Positions 1 through 10,089 of a stretch of DNA of 64,000 nt are shown here, one piece after another. Source of the stretch: Clostridiales bacterium. Lineage in GTDB: Bacteria; Bacillota; Clostridia; Lachnospirales; Cellulosilyticaceae. Location of the stretch: contig DYCF01000002.1 of NCBI GenBank assembly GCA_019418225.1, forward strand, positions 96,943 through 160,942. Reading direction: 5' to 3'. The stretch's first letter is position 1, and each line of letters begins with the position of its first letter. The position numbers were made by a program, and so were the translations under genes. Below the pieces are notes generated by a model. It saw only the letters and a program-made list of their open reading frames with translations. It ran no database searches and was not told the origin of the DNA.

Positions 1-388
1 GAATACAAAGGACCATAGATCCTGCTGTAGCTAATGTATCTATGACATGAATGTTTTTCTCTGGATGCTGTTCAAGGACCATATCTTTAGCCAGAACGGC
101 GCTGTTATAGCAACCACTTAAGTTATGAGAAATAGTAAAAACGATGACATTATCTGCTTCCTTATAAGCCGCAGCAAAGGCATCTGGTGAAGGACAAGCA
201 CTAGATGATGATTCTTTACAGTTACTCATGGCATCTAACATTTCGTTCACATTTAAGTCTTCATTATCAATATATTCTTTACCGCCAATCATGAAACTTA
301 AAGGAATATTTGAAAAGCTAGCGGCTTTTGATTTAAAAAGTGATTCTGGTAAATCACATGAACTATCTGCAACGATTCTCCAATTCAT
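1..388 (-). CDS. DegV family protein (C-terminal part beyond the window)
   Basis: Partial gene: the first 129 codons are visible and the rest lies left of the window. The protein begins MNWRIVADSSCDLP, which is the DegV N-terminal pattern (a D-S-S/T-x-D-L element near the start), followed by a stretch reading VIVFTISHNLSGCYNSA, the conserved S-x-x-L-S-G-x-x-x-S-A lipid-binding motif of the family, then a VIDT segment. DegV/FakB-type proteins bind one fatty acid and often present it to a fatty-acid kinase. The ATG at 388 has a good ribosome binding site (GGAGG at 394-398 on the minus strand). Which lipid it binds, and whether it works with a FakA-like kinase, cannot be seen here. Family assignment is firm. 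Confidence 0.88.
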   Translation of the reverse strand, partial: MNWRIVADSSCDLPESLFKSKAASFSNIPLSFMIGGKEYIDNEDLNVNEMLDAMSNCKESSSSACPSPDAFAAAYKEADNVIVFTISHNLSGCYNSAVLAKDMVLEQHPEKNIHVIDTLATAGSMVLCI

Positions 389-627
389 AAGAACCTCCGT
401 TATGTTTTGTTGTTATTATGATAAGTAGTTTTTAAGACTACATAGTATGTTATATATATTATAAAATATAACCGTTAGAAGGAAAAAAGTCAATATATAT
501 TTTGATAATTAAAGTAGTTAACTGTATTTTGTCCATTTAAGCGTATTTTTATAAAAGAAAATAGTCACATCTTAAGATGATGTTACATACTATGCTAGTA
601 ATTATAAAATATAGAGGAGGACTTCAT

Positions 628-1056
628 ATGCTAGGAGAAAGTCTAAAAGATATAAGGACTTATCTAGAAGAGTGTGGTCAAAGTCTTCCAAGCTGCATGA
701 TAGAATCTGTGGAAGATTTGTATGTAAGTTTATACATTGCAAAACAGCTAGTACATCTAGGCAAAAAGGAAGAGGCCTTTAGCATCCTAAAAGAAGTTTA
801 TGAAAAGGATTTATTTAAATATGATAAAGGGGCTTATGGGCTTTATGAAGACTATGTAGAAGATAAGGTTGAGTTTTTAGAAAGATTGGCGGCACTTAAT
901 CTAGAGGTAACGCAAGACTTGAAGATGAGTATTGCGTATATTGATGAGGCACTGAATTTATTAGACGGTGAAGAAAGTGTAGCACCGTATATTGATATAA
1001 AAAAGGTTAAACAGACAAAAAAGAATTATGTTAAATTACTTTTTAATAGTTTATAA
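628..1056 (+). CDS. Hypothetical protein, 142 aa, helical
   Basis: I do not recognise this protein. The reading frame is open from 577, but the start at 628 is preferred: GGAGG at 616-620 lies seven bases upstream, while the upstream ATGs have no ribosome binding site. The 142-residue product is acidic and looks almost wholly alpha-helical. A segment around residues 30-75 (LYIAKQLVHLGKKEEAFSIL) has the spacing of one tetratricopeptide-like helical hairpin, so a protein-binding helical fold is possible. There is no signal peptide, membrane segment or cysteine cluster. It is a single gene closed by a strong hairpin terminator shared with the convergent antiporter gene. The coding call is good; the function is unknown. 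Confidence 0.7.
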   Translation: MLGESLKDIRTYLEECGQSLPSCMIESVEDLYVSLYIAKQLVHLGKKEEAFSILKEVYEKDLFKYDKGAYGLYEDYVEDKVEFLERLAALNLEVTQDLKMSIAYIDEALNLLDGEESVAPYIDIKKVKQTKKNYVKLLFNSL

Positions 1057-1073
1057 ATGAATTTATTACTATG

Positions 1074-1107
1074 AAAAAAACTGCCATGAAGCTTCGTGGC
1101 AGTTTTT
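1074..1107. terminator. Bidirectional intrinsic terminator
   Basis: The hairpin stem ACTGCCA (1080-1086) pairs with TGGCAGT (1096-1102), with further pairing inside through GAAGCTTC. It is flanked by an A-run on the left and a T-run on the right, so it can end transcription of both convergent genes. Confidence 0.85.
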
Positions 1108-1112
1108 AGCGT

Positions 1113-2318
1113 TTAAACGTGTGTGGGGGATATGTGATTAATGGTTTCATCGGTGTTACCTTTGTAAAGTAGTTTAAGAACAATTGGTGTTGTAATGGAG
1201 GAAGCAAGGACTAAGAAAATAACGGCGGTGAAAAGAACAGGATCAAGAAGATTGGCAGCTAGTCCTTTTTGCGCAATAATTAAGGCAACTTCTCCTCTAG
1301 CCATCATGCCGGCACCGATACGTAGTGCATCTTTTGTTTGAAATTTAAAGAGTTTAGCACCTAAGAAACAGCCAAGTGCTTTAGAAAGAAGTGCAACTAA
1401 TATAAAGCTAATAACAAAAAGGAGTACTGTAGGTGTGACACCGGCTATTTTCGTTTTAATGCCAATGCTAGTAAAGAAAATTGGGCTAAAAATCATGTAG
1501 GAATTCGTATCAATTTTTTGAACGATATATTCAGATGAACGAATATTACAAAGTACAATACCAGCCACATAGGCGCCTGTAATATCTGCAATACCGAAAT
1601 ATTCCTCTGCAATATAAGCGAAGAGTAAGCAAAGTGCAAAGCCATAAATAGGAATTCTGCGCTTTTTGCCATATTTAGCATCAAATCTTCTAAAGAGTGC
1701 ATTAATAAGGAAACCAAGAAGACCAGAGACAATAAAGAATGAAATCGTATTAAAGATAACAGTAAAGGGCGCGCTATTTGGTTTTTTAAGACCAATAACA
1801 AAAGTTAAGATAACAATACCGATGACATCATCAATGATGGCGGCACTTAAGATGGTTGTCCCAACTTTGCCTTTTAATTTACCCATTTCACGGAGTGTTT
1901 CGACCGTAATGCTAACAGATGTAGCAGTAATAATAACACCGATAAAAAGTGACTGAAAGAAAGCTTCAGAGCCAATTGGTGCAAAGCCGTAGATGGTAGC
2001 ATGTAATAAATAGCCACCGATTAGTGGTACTAAAACACCAAAACTGGCAATACATAAAGCAGCAGGACCGGTATGCATCAATTCTTTTAAATCTGTTTCA
2101 AGACCAGCAGTAAACATAAGCATAATAACGCCGAGTTCAGCCATAGTTACCAAGAAATCACTTTCACTTACAATGCCTAAAACATTCGGGCCGATTATAA
2201 GACCAGCCACAAGAACCCCTACAACTTGTGGTAAGTGCAGTTTCCTAAATAGGATTCCGAATAATTTGGCTGCAATAAGAATTACCGCGAGGTCTAGAAA
2301 ACATTCATAAGAAAGCAT
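1113..2318 (-). CDS. Cation:proton antiporter (CPA2, KefB/NapA-like membrane domain)
   Basis: Integral membrane protein of about 401 residues with roughly 12 hydrophobic segments and no soluble tail. The N-terminal half contains LPQVVGVLVAGLIIGPNVLG, the glycine-rich signature of the Na+/H+ exchanger fold. The run AAIIDDVIGIVIL holds the paired aspartates that carry the transported ions in CPA2 members. It should exchange Na+ or K+ for protons across the cytoplasmic membrane. The C-terminal TrkA-N/RCK regulatory domain found in KefB/KefC is absent, so gating by NAD or glutathione is not expected. Two starts are possible: ATG at 2330 without a ribosome binding site, and ATG at 2318 preceded by GGGTGAT; the second is chosen. 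The ion specificity is not readable from sequence. Confidence 0.88.
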   Translation of the reverse strand: MLSYECFLDLAVILIAAKLFGILFRKLHLPQVVGVLVAGLIIGPNVLGIVSESDFLVTMAELGVIMLMFTAGLETDLKELMHTGPAALCIASFGVLVPLIGGYLLHATIYGFAPIGSEAFFQSLFIGVIITATSVSITVETLREMGKLKGKVGTTILSAAIIDDVIGIVILTFVIGLKKPNSAPFTVIFNTISFFIVSGLLGFLINALFRRFDAKYGKKRRIPIYGFALCLLFAYIAEEYFGIADITGAYVAGIVLCNIRSSEYIVQKIDTNSYMIFSPIFFTSIGIKTKIAGVTPTVLLFVISFILVALLSKALGCFLGAKLFKFQTKDALRIGAGMMARGEVALIIAQKGLAANLLDPVLFTAVIFLVLASSITTPIVLKLLYKGNTDETINHISPTHV

Positions 2319-2359
2319 TTTATCACCCATTCTATTATAAGATATATTTTGATATAACT

Positions 2360-2472
2360 ATAGATTTCACATTTATAAATTTTAGTTATTCATGATCTTT
2401 AGCAATGTGAAATCATTGAGAGAAAACAACTTACGCACATGTATATTTTAAGTTTTTAGTTGGTTTCTCTAT
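2360..2472 (+). repeat. Dispersed repeat, 113-bp unit, tandem copy 1
   Basis: First of two head-to-tail units. The unit contains two nested hairpins: TTTCACATT paired with AATGTGAAA about 40 bases on, and a GAGAAA...TTTCTC arm closing the right half. It is non-coding and lies between the antiporter and addB promoters. Relatives occur at 27948-28005, 36428-36483 and 38641-38679. Confidence 0.85.
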
Positions 2473-2585
2473 ATAGATTTCACATTTATAAAATTTAGTT
2501 ATTCATAATCTTTAGCAATGTGAAAGCATTGGGAGAAACCAATTTACCTACATGTATATTTCAAGGTTTTAGTTGGTTTCTCTAT
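2473..2585 (+). repeat. Dispersed repeat, 113-bp unit, tandem copy 2
   Basis: Second unit, directly abutting the first and with the same 113-base period. Its right-hand hairpin is more perfect (GAGAAACCAA pairs with TTGGTTTCTC). The rest of the 449-base gap up to addB (2586-2779) shows no gene or site I can support. Confidence 0.85.
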
Positions 2586-2779
2586 AATTATAGTATTTAA
2601 ATTTCAAATATTCAATAAAATCAAAGAAATAAAGGGATAGAAAGATAAAAATGACATCGTGCATAAATGTTTAATAAATAATATACAGGGCATTATTAAA
2701 AGAGAAATCCATAAACTATATGCCATGCATAAAATATGTTAAAATAGAAACAGAGAACTAAAGAGAGGGCGGTGAAGTT

Positions 2780-5700
2780 ATGCAACCAATCGAATTTATA
2801 CTAGGGAGATCTGGAGCAGGTAAAACTAACTATTGCTATGAAGCAGTTGCTAAGGAACTTGAAGAAGAGGCATATGGGAGTCTGATTGTCTTAGTACCAG
2901 AGCAGTTCAACCTACAGACACAGAAGGACTTAGCGAAGAAGCTTTATCCAGGGCTATTGCGTGCAGAAGTCTTAAGTTTTAATACGCTAGCACGTAGCGT
3001 TTTTCAGGAAGTCGGTAAAGAAAATATCCCTGTTATCGAAGACTTGGAACGTATGATTATTTTAAAAAAGGTCATTGAAGAACATAAAAAAGAATTAGTA
3101 TTTTATAAAAAGAATATCAATAATACAGGATTTATAGAATCTGTTAATCGTCTTATTACGATGTTTGAACAATCCGGTTTAGGACAAGCAGAGTTAGAAG
3201 AAATGATAGGAAGTGAGGCTGTAACGTCCTTATTTCAAAGTAAACTTGTAGACCTTCAAAAGATTTATGGTTATTTTGAAGAATATATCAGCACACAATT
3301 TTTAACGATTGAAAAGAACATGAGCCTTTTGGCACAATCTATTCATAAGAGTAAGACACTCAGTCAGGCACAAATATGGATTGATGGCTTTTATGGCTTT
3401 ACAATGACGCAGTTAAATATCATTAGGGAATTGATGAAGAAGGCAAAGAAGGTCAGCATTACCTTACCTATGGATCGTGTGTATGGTTTGACGGAAAAGG
3501 TACGCACAAGCCATCCATTTTATGAGAGTATTCAAATGTATCAACGGTTAATGGGAATATGTGAAGGAGAGAAGCTTACTTATAAAACCAAATTTTTAAC
3601 ACCAGTATATGAAGAAGGTTTATTGGCACCAGAGTTTATTCATTTAGAAGAAAATTACTTAAAGCCTTATCAGCAACCTTTTAAAGAAGAAAGCAATGCC
3701 ATTCGTCTAAATACCTATAGCTGCCGTATGGAAGAAGTAGAAGCAGTGGCAAAGCGTATTGTGAGTTTAGTGCGTGACGAAGGTTATCGTTATCATGATA
3801 TTGCCCTTATTGTAGGTGATGTAGCGGAATACAAATCACTTATTCAAAGTAGCTTTAAAGAATATGAGATTCCATATTTCCTGGATATTAAGCGTAATAT
3901 TCACACAAATAGTTTAGTGGCTGCCATAGAAGGTGTACTGGATGTGGTGACAGGAAGCTACAGCTATAAAAGCATGATGGCATTTTTAAGAACGTATATG
4001 CTGCCTATTTCAAGAGAAGATATTGATATTTTAGAGAACTATATTTTAGCTTATGGCATCAAAGGAAAGAAAAAATGGCAACAAGAATGGCAATATGATA
4101 CGGAAGAAAGTGAACTGCAAGCACATATTAACGCAGTACGCCTTCAAATATTAGAACCTATTATGGCATTTGAAAAACGTATTAAAGAAGGAAAGGTAGA
4201 GGGGCAAATCAAAGTAGTAGATCTTACAAGTGCACTATTTTATTTCTTGCAGGAAATAGGTGCTTATGAAACACTGCAAAAAATGATTGCCAAGAATAAA
4301 GAAGAAGATAACCGCTTACTTGAACTTGAAAATACGCAAATTTGGGGGCAGATTATAGAAGTATTTGAGCGTCTTGTAGACCTTTTAGGTGATGAACGAT
4401 TAGATGTCAATACGTATAAGCGTATTTTGGAAACCAGCTTTTCTTATCTCAAGATGGGTGTTATTCCGCCTGCTAGTGATGAGGTATTAATTGGAGAAAT
4501 TGAGCGTACAAGGTTGCCACGTCTTAAGGCACTCTTTATATTAGGAACCAATGAAGGGCTGATTCCAAAGACAGATGAAGCAACCCCTATTTTTTCAGAT
4601 ATGGATAAGGTTACATTAGGCCAGCTCTGTGAAACAGGTAGTGAAGCAAAAGGGCGCTTCAGTGATTTGATTATTAATCAGCCCCTATATGGTGCGGCCT
4701 TTATGGTTTATACTACCTTGACACGTGCCACTAAGAAGCTTTATTTAAGTGCGGCTTTAAGTGATGAAAATGGTAAGCCATTAAGACCTTCTTTAATTTT
4801 TTATCGCTTAGGGAAAATGTTTAGACAGCCAGCTGAGGATAAACATATGAGTTTATTAGATGAGGTGTATCGCCCATTGCCTACATTTGGTTATATAGGT
4901 AGCCGTCTTAGAGAATATATTGAAGGCCGTGAGCAGGGAGAGGACTGGAAGGATGTGGTGAGCTGGTATGCTACTTCACCTGCTTGGAAGGAGCGATTAA
5001 AAGGTTTAGGCGACTATTTATTCTATAGCAATCAGCAACATTATTTAAATCCTGAAACAACAAAGTTACTTTATAATGAGCCCGTTTTAAAAACAAGTAT
5101 TTCACGTCTTGAGAACTTTAGAAACTGTGCATGTTGTTACTTTATGAAATATGGTATTAAAGCAGAAGAGCGTAAGGTCTTTGAGTGGAATAGTGCAGAA
5201 GTGGGAACGCTTTTCCATGCGACATTAGAGCAATATCCTAAGGAACTAGCTCTCATGGGGACTACCTGGACGGAGGCACAGCCACAGGAAATGCAGGTAG
5301 CTGTTAAAAAAGCTACGGATTCGGCCATGGAGCAGCTTAAACGTCTACAAAGGGATTCAGGTCGCTTTAAATATACGGCTTCTAAAGTGGAGAAAATGGC
5401 AAGACGTGCTATTAAGGCTTTAACTACACATCTTAAAAATGGAGAATTTAGGCCTGTAGGTTATGAAATTAATTTTGGGGAAGGCCAAGGTTTCCCGCCA
5501 ATTCAAATTGATATTGATGAAAGCCGCAAGGTTTATATTACGGGGCAAATTGACCGTGTAGATATATATTACAAAGATCCTGAAACAAGCTATGTGAAAA
5601 TATTAGATTATAAAACAGGTAACAAAAACTTTAATTTATTAGAAGTTTATTATGGACTACAATTACAGCTCCTGTTATATTTAGATGCCTATTTAAAACT

Positions 5701-6193
5701 TAATCATGCCTATGAACCAGGAGGGGTATTCTACTTCCATATTAATAATCCGTATGTCACCTACAAAGTAGGGATGGAAGAGGATGAGATTGAAGCAAAT
5801 CATATGAAACAGTTTAAACTTTCAGGTCTTGTATTAGAGCAGATGGAAGTTATTAAGGCATTAGATAAAACTGGAACAGGTTCAACTATTCCAGTCACAC
5901 TTAATAAAGATGAAAGTGTCAGAAAAGGTTCTTCTACAGCAACAACAGAGCAGTTTGAACTTTTAGAAGAACATATTATAGATGCAGTAAGAGACTTGGG
6001 AACACAAATACTAGAGGGTAAAGTAAGTGCTAAACCATTTAAGTTAGGAGATAAAAATCCTTGTGTATACTGTATTTACAGCACAATTTGTCAATTTAAC
6101 GAAAGTCAGCCAGATAACTGCTTTGATAAGCTGGAAAACTTAAGTAAAGAAGAAATATGGCGACGTATTGAGAGCAAAGAGGAGGGATTTTAA
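2780..6193 (+). CDS. addB: ATP-dependent helicase/nuclease AddB
   Basis: The 1137-residue protein is the usual AddB length. It opens with a Walker A motif, GRSGAGKT (residues 9-16). Near the C-terminus is the RecB-family nuclease motif ILDYKTG followed by a Q-x-x-L-L-L-Y segment. The four cysteines that hold the AddB iron-sulfur cluster are visible: one at about residue 783 (SRLENFRNC) and three at 1095, 1098 and 1104 (CVYC...C). With AddA it forms the Firmicutes counterpart of RecBCD, which resects double-strand breaks up to a Chi site. The ATG at 2780 follows GAGGGCGGTGA. The stop codon directly abuts the addA start, so the pair is co-translated in one operon. Confidence 0.96.
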   Translation: MQPIEFILGRSGAGKTNYCYEAVAKELEEEAYGSLIVLVPEQFNLQTQKDLAKKLYPGLLRAEVLSFNTLARSVFQEVGKENIPVIEDLERMIILKKVIEEHKKELVFYKKNINNTGFIESVNRLITMFEQSGLGQAELEEMIGSEAVTSLFQSKLVDLQKIYGYFEEYISTQFLTIEKNMSLLAQSIHKSKTLSQAQIWIDGFYGFTMTQLNIIRELMKKAKKVSITLPMDRVYGLTEKVRTSHPFYESIQMYQRLMGICEGEKLTYKTKFLTPVYEEGLLAPEFIHLEENYLKPYQQPFKEESNAIRLNTYSCRMEEVEAVAKRIVSLVRDEGYRYHDIALIVGDVAEYKSLIQSSFKEYEIPYFLDIKRNIHTNSLVAAIEGVLDVVTGSYSYKSMMAFLRTYMLPISREDIDILENYILAYGIKGKKKWQQEWQYDTEESELQAHINAVRLQILEPIMAFEKRIKEGKVEGQIKVVDLTSALFYFLQEIGAYETLQKMIAKNKEEDNRLLELENTQIWGQIIEVFERLVDLLGDERLDVNTYKRILETSFSYLKMGVIPPASDEVLIGEIERTRLPRLKALFILGTNEGLIPKTDEATPIFSDMDKVTLGQLCETGSEAKGRFSDLIINQPLYGAAFMVYTTLTRATKKLYLSAALSDENGKPLRPSLIFYRLGKMFRQPAEDKHMSLLDEVYRPLPTFGYIGSRLREYIEGREQGEDWKDVVSWYATSPAWKERLKGLGDYLFYSNQQHYLNPETTKLLYNEPVLKTSISRLENFRNCACCYFMKYGIKAEERKVFEWNSAEVGTLFHATLEQYPKELALMGTTWTEAQPQEMQVAVKKATDSAMEQLKRLQRDSGRFKYTASKVEKMARRAIKALTTHLKNGEFRPVGYEINFGEGQGFPPIQIDIDESRKVYITGQIDRVDIYYKDPETSYVKILDYKTGNKNFNLLEVYYGLQLQLLLYLDAYLKLNHAYEPGGVFYFHINNPYVTYKVGMEEDEIEANHMKQFKLSGLVLEQMEVIKALDKTGTGSTIPVTLNKDESVRKGSSTATTEQFELLEEHIIDAVRDLGTQILEGKVSAKPFKLGDKNPCVYCIYSTICQFNESQPDNCFDKLENLSKEEIWRRIESKEEGF

Positions 6194-9100
6194 ATGGCAT
6201 GGACACCAGCGCAACAAGCCGCCATTGATAAACGTGGGGCCAATATTTTAGTTTCAGCTGCAGCAGGTTCAGGAAAAACTGCCGTTTTAACAGAGCGTGT
6301 ATTAAAGCGTATTATGGGGAGTGACACAGAAGCACCCATTGAAATAGACCGCTTCCTCATTGTAACCTTTACAAGTGCAGCAGCGGGGGAAATGAAAGAG
6401 CGTATTACAGCCAAACTAGGTGAACAGATGCAAAAGCTTCAGCTTGAAGAAAATATGGAAGACCCTAAGGTAATGGTAAAAGTAAATTATTTAGAGCGTC
6501 AGATGGCACTGGTACACAAAGCCTCTATTTCAACGATTCACTCTTTTTGTCTAAAGACTATCAAAGCGTACTTTAACCGTTTAGATATTGACCCTAATAT
6601 TAAAGTAGGTAATCAAGCAGAACTTGAGATTATGAAGATGGAAATATTAGAAGAGCTTCTAGAAGAATGTTTTGAGGAAGAAGATGAAGACTTTTTAGCA
6701 CTTGCTGATGTATATGGCAATGTGCAGGGAATGGCTACGTTAATAAGGCTTATTTTGGATGTGTATACCTTTTCAAAAAGTACACCTTTTCCAGAGGAGT
6801 GGCTTAAATTACAAGTAAGACATTTAAAGACACCCTATCAGACAGTGTCAGAGATGCCTTGGGCGGATGCAATTAAACAAATGATTTATGATCAGATAAA
6901 AGATATTAAAATCATTTATAAAGATGCCTTAGCCCTTTGTAATTTGCCAAATGGCCCTATGCTTTATGGACCAACTTTAGAAAATGATGTTAAACCTTTA
7001 GAAAACATTGACGCACATACTGATTTAGATACATTAATGGAAGCTGTAAAGCAGATAAGTTTTGCAGCACTTCCACGTAAAAAACAAGAATGTGATGAAG
7101 CGCTCAAGGAAAAGGTTAAAGCTTATCGTGATTTAGCAAAAGAAGTTGTAAAAGATATACAAAGTGATTTAGCATTTGTAGAAGACCCTAAATTGAGCGC
7201 ACAGCTTCCTAAAGTAGGTGAACTGATGGAAAAGTTGGTAGCGCTTATTAAAGAATTTGAACAGCGTTATAGTGAAGCCAAGCAAAAAGCAGGTGTAGTA
7301 GATTATAGTGACCTTGAGCATTTGTGTATGAAACTTTTGGTAGAACCTGAGTTTGACGAAAAAGGAGAGTATACACTTCATTATACAGATGTGGCAAAAG
7401 AGTTAGGTGCCTTTTATAAGGAAGTATATATTGATGAATACCAAGACAGTAATACAGTGCAGGAAACGATTTTAGGTGCTGTGGCAAATGCCAATAAGGA
7501 AGCACATACGACAAGGTTTATGGTAGGAGATATGAAACAGAGTATTTATCGTTTCCGTCTTGCAAATCCATTAATCTTTGCTGAGAAGTATCAGAAGTTT
7601 GATAAGCATCAGTTAGAGGAGAGTGAAGCACAATGCATGCAAGAAGCTACCTCAGAGGGAAAAAGTCCTATTCAAGATATTTGTATCGACTTATCTCAGA
7701 ACTTTAGAAGCCGAGATAACATTTTACAAGGTGTTAATGATATTTTTGAACAGGTAATGAGTACAGAAGTAGGCGAGCTAGAATATGATGATTATGCAAA
7801 GTTATATGTAGGAAATCTTTATAATGAAGGGAATAGTGAAGGTTTAAGTCCTCATAGTTTAGCTGAAAGTATAGAAGTACATGTTTTAGAGACGAAAGAG
7901 CCAGAGGTAAGCACTGAAGGGGAAGAAAATAGTCTTGAGGACCTTAAAAAAGTGGAATGTGAAGCTCTAATGGTAGCAGGCCTAATTGATAAACTCTTAA
8001 AAGGAGAAGGTAATCCAACGCATATATTTGATAAGGAAATTGGTGATTATCGCAAGGTGGAGCCAAGAGACATTGTTATCTTATTACGTGCAACGAAAGA
8101 AAAAGCTTCTATTTTTGAAACGGCACTGATTAATAGAGGAATAGGTGCTTATGCAGATGTAAGTGATAATTTCTTTGAAGCCATAGAGATTCAAACTATT
8201 ATTAGTTACTTACAGATTATCGATAATCCGCTTCAAGATATTCCACTTTTAACCGTACTGCGTTCACCTATTGTAGGACTTAAGTTAGATGATCTTGTTC
8301 ATATCCGCAAGACGCAAGAAGAAGGCTGCTTCTTTGAAGCTTTAGAAGCTTACTTACAAAGAGAAGATGCTAAGGAAAGTGTGAGAGTTTTCCGCAAGCA
8401 GTTAGAACTATATCGCGAAGCAAGCGCCGATTTACCGATAGAAGAATTAATTGCTAAGTTATATGTAGAAACAGGCTACTATCGCTATGTTTCTATGTTG
8501 CCAACAGGTGCTAAGAAAAAGGCAAACTTAAGTCTCCTTAAAAAGTATGCAGCTCAATATGAAAACATGAATAACGGAAAGCTCTTCGGGTTCCTTCAAT
8601 ATGTGACTAAATTGCAGCAAACAACAGATGGCTTACAAGAAGCCAAGTTAGTAGGAGAAAGTGAAAATCTTGTGCGCATTATGAGTATTCATAAAAGTAA
8701 AGGGTTAGAGTTTAGTGTCGTTTTCTTATGTGACACGGGTAAAAAGTTTAACCATAGTGACATTATGAAAAATGTATTATTACACAATGATTTAGGGATT
8801 GCACCAGACTATATGGATACAGAGATGTATGTAAGATACCCAACAATACCTAAGATTGCAATTAAAAACAAAATTATTTCTGAGAATATTTCAGAAGAAA
8901 TGCGTGTTTTATATGTGGCTTTAACAAGGCCTAAAGAGAAGCTTTTCATTACAGGAACAGTTTCAGATATGGAAAAGGCAGCAAAAAAATGGAGCATGTT
9001 TGCACGCCGTGAAAATAATAGCATTTTACCACTGGGGGTTAAAAAAGCAGGTTCCTATTTAAACTGGATTGGAATGAGTTTATACGCCCATAGTGAAATA

Positions 9101-10012
9101 AGTGCTGTAAGAAGTTTGATAGGTGATGAAAATAGTATTTGTTTTAAAGGAAAATCCAAATGGCAGTTGACTGTTTGGGATAAAGCAAGTCTTGGCATGG
9201 AAAATAAGATGCAGGAGTTGCATCAAAAAGATGAAAGAGAGCTGCTAGAAAATTGGGATGCTGAAAAGGTATATGGGGACTATAAAGAGGAAATTGATAG
9301 AAGGTTGAGTTTCACCTATCCACATGAAGCAGCCATATATCTGCCTACTAAGTTATCTGTTTCAGAAATAAAAAGAGAAGCACAAAAGCAAGTTAGTGAA
9401 ATAGGTCAAGTAGAAGAAAGTCTTATAGCACCTCTTAAAGTGGCAGATGAAATGCCTGTCCCACATTTTATTAAAAATGAAGAAGTTATTGCAGGTGCAA
9501 AACGCGGAACGCTTATTCACAGTATTTTTGAACACTTAGATTTCTTGAAATTCAATACCTATGAAGCCATTAAAGAAGAGCTTATAAGGTTGATTGGTGA
9601 AAAGCAGCTGCAAGAAGAAGTGCTACAAGTGGTTTCAATAAAACGTCTTGTAGAAATGGCAAATTCTAAGATGGTGCAGCGTATGAAGACTGCCAAACAT
9701 GTATGGAAAGAAAAACAATTTATTTATTTGGCTAAAGCAAATGAAGTATCTGAAAACTATCCAGAAGATGAAGAGATTTTGATTCAAGGGATTGTCGATA
9801 CATTTTTCTTAGAGGAAGATGGTCTTGTAATTATTGATTATAAAACAGATTATGTAGCACCAGAAAACCAAGAAGAAAGTATCAAGCGTATTAAAGCGCG
9901 CTATACAAAGCAACTTGATTTATATGAAGAAGCACTACATCAGATTACCGGAATACCGGTTAAAGAAAAAGTTATTTATTTGTATAATATTAATCAGTGG
10001 ATTAATTGTTAG
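6194..10012 (+). CDS. addA: ATP-dependent helicase/nuclease AddA
   Basis: A UvrD-like superfamily 1 helicase fused to a nuclease, 1272 residues, which is normal for AddA. Visible helicase motifs in order are Walker A (SAAAGSGKT, about residues 21-29), motif II DEYQDSN, motif III-like FMVGDMKQSIYRFR, motif IV NFRS, motif V SIHKSKGLEF and motif VI VLYVALTRPKEKL. The C-terminal nuclease core reads VIIDYKTDYV, with the Asp and Lys of the D-Y-K triad. It is the motor and 3'-strand nuclease of the AddAB complex. The ATG immediately follows the addB stop codon; its ribosome binding site (GAGGAGGG) lies inside the end of addB, which indicates coupled translation. Confidence 0.97.
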   Translation: MAWTPAQQAAIDKRGANILVSAAAGSGKTAVLTERVLKRIMGSDTEAPIEIDRFLIVTFTSAAAGEMKERITAKLGEQMQKLQLEENMEDPKVMVKVNYLERQMALVHKASISTIHSFCLKTIKAYFNRLDIDPNIKVGNQAELEIMKMEILEELLEECFEEEDEDFLALADVYGNVQGMATLIRLILDVYTFSKSTPFPEEWLKLQVRHLKTPYQTVSEMPWADAIKQMIYDQIKDIKIIYKDALALCNLPNGPMLYGPTLENDVKPLENIDAHTDLDTLMEAVKQISFAALPRKKQECDEALKEKVKAYRDLAKEVVKDIQSDLAFVEDPKLSAQLPKVGELMEKLVALIKEFEQRYSEAKQKAGVVDYSDLEHLCMKLLVEPEFDEKGEYTLHYTDVAKELGAFYKEVYIDEYQDSNTVQETILGAVANANKEAHTTRFMVGDMKQSIYRFRLANPLIFAEKYQKFDKHQLEESEAQCMQEATSEGKSPIQDICIDLSQNFRSRDNILQGVNDIFEQVMSTEVGELEYDDYAKLYVGNLYNEGNSEGLSPHSLAESIEVHVLETKEPEVSTEGEENSLEDLKKVECEALMVAGLIDKLLKGEGNPTHIFDKEIGDYRKVEPRDIVILLRATKEKASIFETALINRGIGAYADVSDNFFEAIEIQTIISYLQIIDNPLQDIPLLTVLRSPIVGLKLDDLVHIRKTQEEGCFFEALEAYLQREDAKESVRVFRKQLELYREASADLPIEELIAKLYVETGYYRYVSMLPTGAKKKANLSLLKKYAAQYENMNNGKLFGFLQYVTKLQQTTDGLQEAKLVGESENLVRIMSIHKSKGLEFSVVFLCDTGKKFNHSDIMKNVLLHNDLGIAPDYMDTEMYVRYPTIPKIAIKNKIISENISEEMRVLYVALTRPKEKLFITGTVSDMEKAAKKWSMFARRENNSILPLGVKKAGSYLNWIGMSLYAHSEISAVRSLIGDENSICFKGKSKWQLTVWDKASLGMENKMQELHQKDERELLENWDAEKVYGDYKEEIDRRLSFTYPHEAAIYLPTKLSVSEIKREAQKQVSEIGQVEESLIAPLKVADEMPVPHFIKNEEVIAGAKRGTLIHSIFEHLDFLKFNTYEAIKEELIRLIGEKQLQEEVLQVVSIKRLVEMANSKMVQRMKTAKHVWKEKQFIYLAKANEVSENYPEDEEILIQGIVDTFFLEEDGLVIIDYKTDYVAPENQEESIKRIKARYTKQLDLYEEALHQITGIPVKEKVIYLYNINQWINC

Positions 10013-10027
10013 GCTGATGAAAGCTAT

Positions 10028-10068
10028 AAAAATAGGTTGACATTCAAGTTGAATGCCAACCTATTTTT
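10028..10068. terminator. Bidirectional intrinsic terminator after addA
   Basis: Near-perfect hairpin: AAAAATAGGTTG ... CAACCTATTTTT with an inner CATTC/GAATG stem. It serves addA on the plus strand and the convergent cotE-like gene on the minus strand. Confidence 0.85.
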
Positions 10069-10089
10069 ATAGTTTTATAATGGTAGGCC

